From DATJZH01 sp035499215 (lineage in GTDB: Bacteria > Actinomycetota > Actinomycetes > Streptosporangiales > Streptosporangiaceae): 22,983 bases of DNA. The position numbers and the translations under genes were made by a program. The DNA lies in the NCBI GenBank assembly GCA_035499215.1, contig DATJZH010000080.1, positions 1 to 22,983 of the forward strand, in the 5' to 3' direction. Under the pieces are notes generated by a model. That model saw nothing but the letters and a program-made list of their open reading frames with translations. It was not told the DNA's origin and did not search any database. This document shows positions 1-8,566 of this stretch, one piece after another (positions within the stretch are counted from its first letter, which is position 1; every line of letters starts with the position of its first letter).

Positions 1-317
1 TTCACCGTGCCCGTCATTGACGGGTACGCGCGCGCTAGCGGGCTGAAATTGCCATGGCTAATGGCCGGGAGCAGCGAACGGCCGCGTGCGCAGGCCTTCC
101 CTCTCTGATGTGCTGAGCCTTTACCGGCCGGTGCACTGTGATGACGGCGACACGCACGACCACGGGGGTCGGCGGGCCGGATGAAGTCGCAGGTCAGATA
201 GGGCAGGAACCCGCCTGGTAGGGGCTGTAGCCGACCGCACGGCAGCAGCAGAACGAACAGGCTTGGCAGGACGAGAGGTGCGCCGACGGCGCCCGAGCAG
301 ACGAAGACGGAGACGCG
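1..317 (+). promoter_or_regulatory. Leader region upstream of rpsL
   Basis: No gene is supported here. In actinomycetes rpoC usually lies just upstream, so this is probably the rpoC-rpsL gap. Three structures are visible. A 9-bp hairpin spans 7-27, with arms GTGCCCGTC and GACGGGTAC, one G-U pair and loop ATT. A perfect 10-bp palindrome ACCGGCCGGT lies at 123-132. A small GC hairpin spans 280-292, about 25 bases before the rpsL start. I see no convincing -35/-10 pair. The TTGACG at 17-22 is part of the first hairpin and has no -10 partner at 16-19 bases. Confidence 0.5.
7..27 (+). terminator. Hairpin, possible terminator of the upstream gene
   Basis: The arms at 7-15 and 19-27 pair over 9 bp around a 3-base loop. 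There is no T-run after it, so termination is inferred only from its strength and from its place between the presumed rpoC and rpsL. Confidence 0.3.
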
Positions 318-692
318 GTGCCCACCATCCAGCAGCTGGTCCGAAAGGGCCGCCAGGACAAGGTAGCCAAGAACAAGACCCCGGCGCTCAAGGGCAGCCC
401 CCAGCGCCGCGGTGTCTGCACCCGCGTCTACACCACCACGCCCAAGAAGCCGAACTCGGCGCTGCGCAAGGTCGCGCGGGTCCGGCTCACCAGCCACATC
501 GAGGTGACCGCCTACATCCCGGGGGTGGGCCACAACCTCCAGGAGCACTCCATCGTGCTGGTCCGCGGCGGGCGGGTGCGGGATCTTCCCGGTGTGCGCT
601 ACAAGGTCATCCGCGGTTCCCTGGACACCCAGGGTGTCCGTAACCGCAAGCAGGCCCGCAGCCGTTACGGCGCGAAGAAGGAGAAGAGCTGA
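318..692 (+). CDS. rpsL: 30S ribosomal protein S12
   Basis: S12 sits at the decoding centre and monitors codon-anticodon pairing. The 124-residue product matches the actinobacterial family length and has the hallmark loops TPKKPNSALRK (about residues 41-51) and PGVGHNLQEHS (68-78). The start is GTG at 318, with GGAG at 309-312 five bases upstream. rpsG follows after one base, so the pair should be co-translated. Residue 43 is the usual Lys. Residue 88 is Arg, encoded by CGG at 579-581, where most bacteria have Lys; K88R is a known streptomycin-resistance substitution in Mycobacterium tuberculosis. The identification is certain; the resistance phenotype is inferred. Confidence 0.98.
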   Translation: MPTIQQLVRKGRQDKVAKNKTPALKGSPQRRGVCTRVYTTTPKKPNSALRKVARVRLTSHIEVTAYIPGVGHNLQEHSIVLVRGGRVRDLPGVRYKVIRGSLDTQGVRNRKQARSRYGAKKEKS

Positions 693-693
693 C

Positions 694-1164
694 ATGCCGC
701 GCAAGGGCCCCGCGACCAAACGGCAGCTGGTCACCGATCCGGTGTACGGCTCGCCGCTGGTCACCGCTCTGGTCAACAAGGTTCTGCGGGCCGGGAAGCG
801 CTCGCTGGCCGAGCGCATCGTCTACGGCGCGCTCGAAGGCTGCCGGGACAAGACCGGCAACGATCCGGTGGTGACGCTCAAGCGCGCGCTGGACAACGTC
901 AAGCCGACGCTTGAGGTGCGCAGCCGGCGAGTCGGCGGTGCCACCTACCAGGTGCCCGTCGAGGTGCGCGCCTCACGCAGTACCACGCTGGCGCTGCGCT
1001 GGCTGATTGCCTACTCGCGGCAGCGCCGGGAGAAGACGATGACCGAGCGGCTGATGAACGAGCTGCTCGATGCGAGCAACGGCCTCGGTAACAGCGTGAA
1101 GCGCCGCGAGGACACACACAAGATGGCCGAGTCCAACAAGGCCTTCGCCCACTACCGCTGGTAG
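694..1164 (+). CDS. rpsG: 30S ribosomal protein S7
   Basis: S7 nucleates assembly of the 30S head by binding the 3' major domain of 16S rRNA and contacts E-site tRNA. The 156-residue product begins MPRKGPATKR and has the conserved segment ending RRVGGATYQVPVEV near residues 76-90 and the typical end AFAHYRW. The ATG at 694 follows the rpsL stop by one base. An upstream in-frame start at 592 would lie inside rpsL and is not credible. In Escherichia coli S7 represses the str operon through the rpsL-rpsG gap; the one-base gap here leaves no room for that site, so any feedback must use another position. Confidence 0.98.
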   Translation: MPRKGPATKRQLVTDPVYGSPLVTALVNKVLRAGKRSLAERIVYGALEGCRDKTGNDPVVTLKRALDNVKPTLEVRSRRVGGATYQVPVEVRASRSTTLALRWLIAYSRQRREKTMTERLMNELLDASNGLGNSVKRREDTHKMAESNKAFAHYRW

Positions 1165-1195
1165 CGGGCGCCATATCTGGAGACAAGAGCAAGAA

Positions 1196-1221
1196 TCGCC
1201 GAGACGAACAAGCCTCGGCGA
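1196..1221 (+). promoter_or_regulatory. Hairpin in the rpsG-fusA gap
   Basis: TCGCCGAG at 1196-1203 and CTCGGCGA at 1214-1221 form a perfect 8-bp stem with a 10-base loop. It ends seven bases before the AAGGAG at 1228-1233 that serves fusA. Position suggests tuning of EF-G translation or RNA processing; function is inferred. Confidence 0.4.
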
Positions 1222-1249
1222 CTCAACAAGGAGATCGAGGATCGTACCA

Positions 1250-3349
<2,100 letters not shown>

Positions 3350-3375
3350 TCAGAAGCAAGCATGTCCAGATAGCT

Positions 3376-3424
3376 GGCGCGCGGCCACGAAGCGCGCGAA
3401 GCGCCTGGCCCCACCTGGGTGGGG
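3376..3424 (+). promoter_or_regulatory. Paired hairpins in the tuf leader
   Basis: Two structures lie in the 98-base fusA-tuf gap. GGCGC at 3376-3380 pairs with GCGCC at 3401-3405 around further GC-rich pairing. CCCCAC at 3409-3414 pairs with GTGGGG at 3419-3424 around loop CTGG. The second ends 12 bases before the tuf ribosome binding site at 3437. No promoter motif is obvious, so tuf may rely on read-through, with these structures affecting RNA stability or processing. Confidence 0.35.
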
Positions 3425-3447
3425 AACGATCGTAACGAGGAGACACA

Positions 3448-4641
3448 GTGGCGAAGGCCAAGTTCGAGCGGACCAAGCCGCACGTCAACATCGGCACCAT
3501 CGGTCATATCGACCACGGCAAGACGACGCTGACCGCGGCGATCACCAAGGTGCTGCACGACAAGTACCCCAACGTCAATCCCTTCACGCCGTTCGACCAG
3601 ATCGACAACGCGAAGGAAGAGAAAGAGCGCGGGATCACCATCTCGATCTCGCACGTGGAGTACCAGACCGAGAAGCGGCACTACGCGCACGTTGACTGCC
3701 CTGGTCACGCGGACTACATCAAGAACATGATCACCGGTGCCGCCCAGATGGACGGCGCGATCCTGGTGGTCGCCGCGACCGACGGCCCGATGCCGCAGAC
3801 CCGCGAGCATGTGCTGCTGGCCCGCCAGGTCGGCGTGCCGTACATCGTCGTCGCGCTGAACAAGGCGGACATGGTCGATGACGAGGAAATCCTCGAGCTG
3901 GTCGAGCTCGAGGTCCGCGAGCTGCTCAGCGCGTACGAGTTCCCCGGCGACGACCTGCCCGTGATCCGGGTATCGGCGCTGAAGGCGCTGGAGGGCGACG
4001 TGGAGTGGGGCGAGAAGGTCGTCGAGCTGATGACCGCCTGCGACGACTCCATCCCCGAGCCGGTCCGCGACGTCGAGAAGCCGTTCCTGATGCCGGTCGA
4101 GGACGTGTTCTCGATCACTGGCCGCGGCACCGTCGTCACCGGCCGGATCGAGCGCGGCAAGATCCACACAGGTCAGGAAGTCGAGATCATCGGGATCAAG
4201 GAGCGGGCGCAGAAGACCACGGTCACCGGCGTCGAGATGTTCCACAAGATTCTCGACGAGGGCCAGGCGGGTGACAACGCGGGGCTGCTGCTGCGCGGGA
4301 CCAAGCGCGAGGACGTCGAGCGCGGCCAGGTCGTCATCAGGCCCGGCACCAACACGCCGCACACCGAGTTCGAGGCGCAGGTCTACATCCTGTCCAAGGA
4401 CGAGGGCGGGCGGCACACGCCGTTCTTCAACAACTACCGGCCGCAGTTCTACTTCCGTACCACGGATGTGACCGGCGTCGTGCATCTGCCCGAGGGCACC
4501 GAGATGGTGCTGCCGGGTGACAACACCGAGATGCGCGTCGAGCTGATCCAGCCGATCGCGATGGAAGAGGGCCTGCGGTTCGCGATCCGGGAAGGCGGCC
4601 GGACTGTCGGCGCCGGCCGGGTCACCAGCATCATCAAGTAA
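3448..4641 (+). CDS. tuf: Elongation factor Tu
   Basis: EF-Tu carries aminoacyl-tRNA to the ribosomal A site as a GTP complex. The 397-residue product has all GTPase motifs: GHIDHGKT (19-26), RGITI (61-65), DCPGH with the catalytic His87 (83-87), and NKAD (138-141). The two beta-barrel domains follow, ending in the conserved EGGRTVGAGRVTSIIK. The start is GTG at 3448 after GAGGAG at 3437-3442. It is the last gene of the str operon and is followed by a long hairpin at 4658-4712. Whether the genome has a second tuf cannot be seen here. Confidence 0.98.
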   Translation: MAKAKFERTKPHVNIGTIGHIDHGKTTLTAAITKVLHDKYPNVNPFTPFDQIDNAKEEKERGITISISHVEYQTEKRHYAHVDCPGHADYIKNMITGAAQMDGAILVVAATDGPMPQTREHVLLARQVGVPYIVVALNKADMVDDEEILELVELEVRELLSAYEFPGDDLPVIRVSALKALEGDVEWGEKVVELMTACDDSIPEPVRDVEKPFLMPVEDVFSITGRGTVVTGRIERGKIHTGQEVEIIGIKERAQKTTVTGVEMFHKILDEGQAGDNAGLLLRGTKREDVERGQVVIRPGTNTPHTEFEAQVYILSKDEGGRHTPFFNNYRPQFYFRTTDVTGVVHLPEGTEMVLPGDNTEMRVELIQPIAMEEGLRFAIREGGRTVGAGRVTSIIK

Positions 4642-4657
4642 GGCGCGCAGGGCCTGA

Positions 4658-4712
4658 GGGCCTGGGGGCTCGCGGCCATCGCATAACGCGATCGGCCGCG
4701 ACCCTTAGGCCC
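4658..4712 (+). terminator. Strong hairpin after tuf, likely str operon terminator
   Basis: The structure stacks GGGCCT/AGGCCC (4658-4663, 4707-4712), GGG/CCC (4666-4668, 4702-4704), CGCGGCC/GGCCGCG (4671-4677, 4694-4700) and ATCGC/GCGAT (4678-4682, 4688-4692) around loop ATAAC. That is about 21 paired bases with small bulges. It lies 17 bases after the tuf stop. There is no T-tract, which is common for actinobacterial hairpin terminators. It could also be partial attenuation or a processing site. Confidence 0.55.
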
Positions 4713-4881
4713 CCCGGCTGAAGAGGAAACACGGGGGATCGTGTGGCCGGACTCGTCCGGCCCGCGAGTCAGCACGGACCAGCACAGCAGCGGCGAAAGC
4801 GGAAACCGGGGATCGCCGGGGGTTAAGCCCGGGACGACCACCACCCGGGGCTAACAGAGCGAAGGACAACGAGGCCAAACC
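4713..4881 (+). promoter_or_regulatory. Structured leader of the S10 operon
   Basis: After the terminator-like hairpin come two mutually exclusive hairpins. GGCCGGA at 4745-4751 pairs with TCCGGCC at 4756-4762. Alternatively GACTCG at 4750-4755 pairs with CGAGTC at 4765-4770. Near 4815-4855 several CCCGGG-type segments can pair in more than one way. The rpsJ ribosome binding site is GAAGGA at 4861-4866 or GAGG at 4871-4874. No clear -10/-35 pair is seen. In E. coli the S10 leader is the L4 autoregulation target; equivalence here is only a guess. Confidence 0.4.
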
Positions 4882-5190
4882 ATGGCGGGACAGAAGATCC
4901 GCATCCGGCTCAAGGCCTATGACCACGAGGTCATCGACAGCTCGGCGCGGAAGATCGTCGACACGGTCACGCGCACGGGCGCGAAGGTCGCCGGCCCAGT
5001 GCCGCTGCCTACCGAGAAGAACGTGTACTGCGTCATCCGCTCCCCGCACAAGTACAAGGACTCACGGGAGCACTTCGAGATGCGCACGCACAAGCGCCTG
5101 ATCGACATCATCGACCCGACGCCGAAGACCGTCGACTCCCTGATGCGGCTCGACCTGCCAGCGGGCGTCGACATCGAGATCAAGCTCTGA
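4882..5190 (+). CDS. rpsJ: 30S ribosomal protein S10
   Basis: S10 is part of the 30S head and, as NusE in other bacteria, also joins the antitermination complex and links RNA polymerase to the ribosome. The 102-residue product is full length and has the signature stretch from PTEKNVYCVIRSPHKYKDS to EMRTHKRL in its middle. The ATG at 4882 starts the conserved MAGQKIRIRLKAYDHE. It is the first gene of the S10 operon, behind a 240-base structured gap, and rplC begins 13 bases after its stop. Confidence 0.98.
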   Translation: MAGQKIRIRLKAYDHEVIDSSARKIVDTVTRTGAKVAGPVPLPTEKNVYCVIRSPHKYKDSREHFEMRTHKRLIDIIDPTPKTVDSLMRLDLPAGVDIEIKL

Positions 5191-5203
5191 GGGACGCACC
5201 GAC

Positions 5204-5890
5204 ATGACCAAGCAGATCAAAGGCGTCCTGGGCACCAAGCTCGGGATGACCCAGGTCTTCGCCGACGACGGGAAGATCGTGCCCGTCACCGTGGTGGCGG
5301 CCGGGCCCTGCGTCGTCACGGCAGTGCGGACGCCGGATGCTGACGGCTACGCGGCCGTGCAGCTGGGCTACGGCGAAGTCGACCCGCGCAAGGTGAACAA
5401 GCCCGAGACGGGCCATTTCGCCAGGGCCAGCGTGACGCCGCGCCGGTACCTGGTGGAACTGCGGACCGACAGCGCGTCGCAGTACACGCTGGGCCAGGAG
5501 GTCACCGCCGAGGCGTTCACGGCAGGCGAGCGGGTCGACGTGACAGCCACGAGCAAGGGCAAGGGCTTCGCGGGCGTGATGAAGCGGCACGGTTTCAAGG
5601 GCCTGAGCTCCTCGCACGGCACCCAGCGCAAGCACCGCGCGCCCGGATCCATCGGCGGCTGCGCCTACCCTGGCCGCGTTTTCAAGGGCGTGCGGATGGC
5701 CGGCCGGATGGGCGGCGAGCGCACCACGGCGCAGAGCCTGACCCTGCACGGCGTCGTGGCCGACCGCGGCCTGCTGCTGATCAAGGGCGCGGTCCCCGGC
5801 CCGGTCGGCGGCCTGGTCCTGGTCCGCAGCGCGGTCAAGACCCCGCTCGCCGCTGGCGAGCGCCCGGCGACTATGAGTGAGGCGAGATGA
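5204..5890 (+). CDS. rplC: 50S ribosomal protein L3
   Basis: L3 is an early 23S rRNA binder whose extended loop reaches towards the peptidyl transferase centre. The 228-residue product begins MTKQIKGVLGTKLGMTQVF and has the conserved loop with SSHGTQRKHRAPGSIG followed by GRVFKGVRMAGRMG near residues 145-175. GAGGGA at 5189-5194 overlaps the rpsJ stop and is well placed for the ATG at 5204. The stop overlaps the rplD start as ATGA, a normal sign of translational coupling. The last few residues are not conserved. Confidence 0.98.
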   Translation: MTKQIKGVLGTKLGMTQVFADDGKIVPVTVVAAGPCVVTAVRTPDADGYAAVQLGYGEVDPRKVNKPETGHFARASVTPRRYLVELRTDSASQYTLGQEVTAEAFTAGERVDVTATSKGKGFAGVMKRHGFKGLSSSHGTQRKHRAPGSIGGCAYPGRVFKGVRMAGRMGGERTTAQSLTLHGVVADRGLLLIKGAVPGPVGGLVLVRSAVKTPLAAGERPATMSEAR

Positions 5891-6675
5891 GCCCGGCCAC
5901 GACGAGCGGCGAGTACGCGGCGAGCGGCAGCGGCAGCGACGCGACAAGCGGCAGCGACGCGAGGGGCGGCAGCGTCACTGCCGATCCCGCGCCGGCCCAG
6001 GGCGCCACTGCCGATCCCGCGCCGGCCCAGGGCGCGCCCGCCGGGGCGGCCGGCGGCGGCGCTGCTGAGTTGCCCGCGGATATTTTTGCTGCGAAAGTGA
6101 ATGTGCCACTGATTCATCAGGTGGTGGTGGCGCAGGAGGCCGCGGCTCGCCAGGGCACCCACGCCACGAAGACCCGCGGCAATGTGCGCGGCGGCGGCAA
6201 GAAGCCCTACCGCCAGAAGGGCACGGGCCGGGCCCGGCAGGGCTCCATCCGGGCGCCCCAGTTCGCTGGCGGCGGGACGGTACACGGCCCGCAGCCGCGC
6301 TCCTACCAGCAGCGGACACCCAAGAAGATGAAGGCGGCCGCGCTGCGCGGCGCGCTGTCCGACCGGGCACGGCACGGCCGGGTGCACGTCGTGACCTCCC
6401 TTGTGGACGGCGGCGCGCCGCGGACCAAGGACGCGGTGGCGGCGCTGACCGAGGTCACCGGCATAACCTTGGGCGCCGCCCGGGTGCTGGTCGTCGCGAG
6501 CGCTGCCGACCAGGTGACCTGGAAGAGCCTGCGTAACGCACGCAACGTGCACCTGCTCGACTCCGGCCAGCTGAACACCTACGACGTCCTGGTCAGCGAT
6601 CACGTGGTCTTCACCCGCGACGCGCTGGACGCTTTCGTGGCCCGGGCCAGGCCTGGCACCAGGCGGGAGGACTGA
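5887..6675 (+). CDS. rplD: 50S ribosomal protein L4 with low-complexity N-terminus
   Basis: L4 binds 23S rRNA domain I, and its loop lines the peptide exit tunnel. The core starts near residue 61 (ELPADIF) and contains the tunnel loop THATKTRG to KKPYRQKGTGRARQGS (about 91-120). The protein is 262 residues, against roughly 205-220 in relatives. Residues 1-60 are Ser/Ala/Gly/Pro-rich and replace the usual first beta strand. They include a perfect tandem TADPAPAQGA at 31-40 and 41-50, and SGSDA twice. The ATG at 5887 overlaps the rplC stop, which supports this start. No better start is visible later, only a GTG near residue 71, inside the core. Confidence 0.95.
   Translation: MSPATTSGEYAASGSGSDATSGSDARGGSVTADPAPAQGATADPAPAQGAPAGAAGGGAAELPADIFAAKVNVPLIHQVVVAQEAAARQGTHATKTRGNVRGGGKKPYRQKGTGRARQGSIRAPQFAGGGTVHGPQPRSYQQRTPKKMKAAALRGALSDRARHGRVHVVTSLVDGGAPRTKDAVAALTEVTGITLGAARVLVVASAADQVTWKSLRNARNVHLLDSGQLNTYDVLVSDHVVFTRDALDAFVARARPGTRRED
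5976..6035 (+). repeat. Perfect 30-bp tandem repeat inside rplD
   Basis: Two identical 30-base units occupy 5976-6005 and 6006-6035. Each begins CACTGCCGATCCCGC and encodes the same ten residues, so the reading frame is kept. The absence of any mismatch suggests a recent slippage or unequal exchange event. A 16-base imperfect duplication (AGCGGCAGCGACGCGA) lies just upstream at about 5929-5962. Confidence 0.95.
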
Positions 6676-6680
6676 CAGCA

Positions 6681-6983
6681 GTGAACAAGACCCCCAACCC
6701 GCGCGACATCCTGAGGCGTCCGGTCATCTCCGAGAAGAGCTACCGGCTCGTCGACGATGGCAAGTACACCTTCATCGTCGCGCCGGGCGCCAACAAGACG
6801 CAGATCCGGCAGGCCGTCGAGGCCATCTTCAATGTCCGGGTGACCGGCGTCAACACCGTGAACCGGCCGGGCAAGCGGCGCCGGACCAGGTTCGGCTGGG
6901 GCAAGCGGCCGGACACCAAGCGTGCAATTGTCAGCCTCGCTCCGGGTGACCGGATCGAGGTGTTCGGCGGCCCGGTCAGCTAG
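6681..6983 (+). CDS. rplW: 50S ribosomal protein L23
   Basis: L23 sits at the tunnel exit and is the docking site for trigger factor and signal recognition particle. The 100-residue product has the family order: ILRRPVISEKSYRLVDDGKYTF near 10-31, KTQIRQAVEAIF near 39-50, and VNTVNRPGKRRRTRFGWGKRPDTKRAIV near 57-84. The start is GTG at 6681 with GGGAGG at 6665-6670 inside the end of rplD. Only five bases separate it from the rplD stop. Length and sequence are ordinary. Confidence 0.97.
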   Translation: MNKTPNPRDILRRPVISEKSYRLVDDGKYTFIVAPGANKTQIRQAVEAIFNVRVTGVNTVNRPGKRRRTRFGWGKRPDTKRAIVSLAPGDRIEVFGGPVS

Positions 6984-7010
6984 CCGGCCATTCTAGGAGC
7001 TTGAGCACAC

Positions 7011-7844
7011 ATGGCCATCCGCAAGTACAACCCGACCACGCCGGGCAGGCGGGGTGCGTCCGGCGCCGACTTCTCCGAAGTTACCCGCAGTGAGCCGGAG
7101 AAGACGCTGGTGCGCCCGCTGAATTCGCGCGGCGGCAGGAACGTGCACGGCCGCATCACCGCGAGGCACCAGGGCGGCGGGCACAAGCGCGCTTACCGGC
7201 TGATCGACTTCCGCCGGGCGGACAAGGACGGCGTGCCGGCGAAGGTCGCGCACATCGAGTACGACCCGAACCGGACGTCCAGGATCGCGCTGCTGCATTA
7301 CGCCGACGGGGAGAAGCGTTACATCCTTGCCCCGCAGGGCCTGCGCCAGGGCGCCCGGGTGGAGAACGGGCCCGGTGCCGACATTCAGATCGGCAACTGC
7401 CTGCCGCTGCGCAACATCCCCACCGGCACCGTCGTGCACGCGATCGAGATGCGGCCCGGCGGCGGCGCCAAGATTGCCCGGTCGGCCGGCTCGGGGGTGC
7501 AGCTGCTCGCCAAGGAGGGCGCCCGCGCGACCCTCCGCATGCCCTCGGGCGAGATCCGGCTCGTGGACGCAGCGAGCCGCGCGACGATCGGCGAGGTCGG
7601 CAACGCCGAGCAGGGCAACATCAAGCTCGGCAAGGCGGGCCGCAGCCGGTGGAAGGGCCGCCGCCCGGAGGTCCGCGGCGTCGCCATGAACCCAGTCGAT
7701 CACCCGCTGGGCGGCGGCGAGGGCAAGACCTCCGGCGGCCGGCACCCGGTCAGCCCGTGGGGCAAGCCCGAGGGCCGCACCAGGAAGGCGCACAAGGCCA
7801 GCGACAAGATGATCACCCGTCGGCGCGGCAAGAAGAAGCGGTAG
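7011..7844 (+). CDS. rplB: 50S ribosomal protein L2
   Basis: L2 is needed for subunit joining and peptidyl transferase activity. The 277-residue product is full length and contains the near-universal C-terminal block GVAMNPVDHPLGGGEGKT followed by SGGRHPVSPWGKPEG, then a basic tail ending RRRGKKKR. The ATG at 7011 follows AGGAG at 6995-6999. Its stop codon is embedded in the AGGAG that serves rpsS, giving tight coupling. Nothing unusual is seen. Confidence 0.98.
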   Translation: MAIRKYNPTTPGRRGASGADFSEVTRSEPEKTLVRPLNSRGGRNVHGRITARHQGGGHKRAYRLIDFRRADKDGVPAKVAHIEYDPNRTSRIALLHYADGEKRYILAPQGLRQGARVENGPGADIQIGNCLPLRNIPTGTVVHAIEMRPGGGAKIARSAGSGVQLLAKEGARATLRMPSGEIRLVDAASRATIGEVGNAEQGNIKLGKAGRSRWKGRRPEVRGVAMNPVDHPLGGGEGKTSGGRHPVSPWGKPEGRTRKAHKASDKMITRRRGKKKR

Positions 7845-7856
7845 GAGCACACAGCG

Positions 7857-8135
7857 ATGCCTCGTAGCCTGAAGAAGGGTCCCTTCGTGGACGACCACCT
7901 GATGAAGAAGGTGGACGTGCAGAACGACAGGGGCTCCAAGAATGTGATCAAGACGTGGTCCCGCCGCTCCATGATCGTTCCGGCGATGCTCGGCCACACT
8001 ATTGCCGTGCACGATGGCCGCAAGCACGTGCCGGTGTTCATTACCGAGTCGATGGTCGGGCACAAGCTCGGCGAGTTCGCGCCGACCCGCACGTTCCGCA
8101 GCCACGTGCGGGACGACCGGCGCAGCCGCCGCTAG
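7857..8135 (+). CDS. rpsS: 30S ribosomal protein S19
   Basis: S19 binds 16S rRNA in the head with S13 and contacts A-site tRNA through its tail. The 92-residue product starts MPRSLKKGPFVDDHLMKKV and contains IKTWSRRSMIVPAMLGHTIAVHDGRKHVPV followed by MVGHKLGEFAPTRTF, all typical. AGGAG at 7843-7847 gives nine-base spacing to the ATG at 7857. It is followed by a 50-base gap without a gene. Confidence 0.98.
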   Translation: MPRSLKKGPFVDDHLMKKVDVQNDRGSKNVIKTWSRRSMIVPAMLGHTIAVHDGRKHVPVFITESMVGHKLGEFAPTRTFRSHVRDDRRSRR

Positions 8136-8185
8136 CGCCGCAGTCACGCGTCAGCCGCCAGTCAGGGAAAGAGAGCGAGAGAGCA

Positions 8186-8566
8186 ATGGAAGCGAGGGCC
8201 AAGGCGCGGTACGTCCGTGTCACGCCGCGGAAGGCCCGCCGGGTGGTGGACCTGATCCGCGGGATGCCCGCCGAGGCGGCGCAGGCGGCGCTCACCTTCG
8301 CGCCGCAGTCGGCGAGCGACCCGGTGGGCAAGGTGCTGGCGAGCGCCATCGCCAACGCCGCCAGTGCCAGGCAGGTCGACGCGAGCTCGCTCGTGGTGAG
8401 CCGGGCGTGGGTGGACGAGGGGCCGACGCTCAAGCGCTTCCGGCCGCGCGCGCAGGGCCGCGGCTACCGGATCAACAAGCGCACCAGCCACATCACGGTC
8501 ATCGTTTCGGACGAGCGCGGTGCCTCCGGCAGCGGTGCACCAAACAGCAGGGAGAGGACCCGCTAG
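8186..8566 (+). CDS. rplV: 50S ribosomal protein L22
   Basis: L22 lines the exit tunnel with its long beta hairpin, opposite L4. The 126-residue product starts MEARAKARYVRVTPRKARRV and has the tunnel loop FRPRAQGRGYRINKRTSHI near residues 88-106, with no insertion or deletion of the kind linked to macrolide resistance. The ATG at 8186 has only a loose GAGAG-type site upstream. An in-frame start at 7955 lies inside rpsS and is rejected. The stop overlaps the rpsC start as TAGTG. Confidence 0.97.
   Translation: MEARAKARYVRVTPRKARRVVDLIRGMPAEAAQAALTFAPQSASDPVGKVLASAIANAASARQVDASSLVVSRAWVDEGPTLKRFRPRAQGRGYRINKRTSHITVIVSDERGASGSGAPNSRERTR

Noticed and set aside
17..22. TTGACG as a -35 box of an rpsL promoter
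   Set aside because: It belongs to the 7-27 hairpin, and no TAnnnT lies at suitable spacing.
194..421. Minus-strand 75-codon frame upstream of and into rpsL
   Set aside because: It overlaps certain rpsL coding sequence and has no recognisable features.
4123..4640. Elfamycin-type resistance residues in EF-Tu
   Set aside because: The classic positions in the FAIREGGRTVGAG and nearby segments look wild type; small differences such as NAGLLLRGT cannot be interpreted without an alignment.
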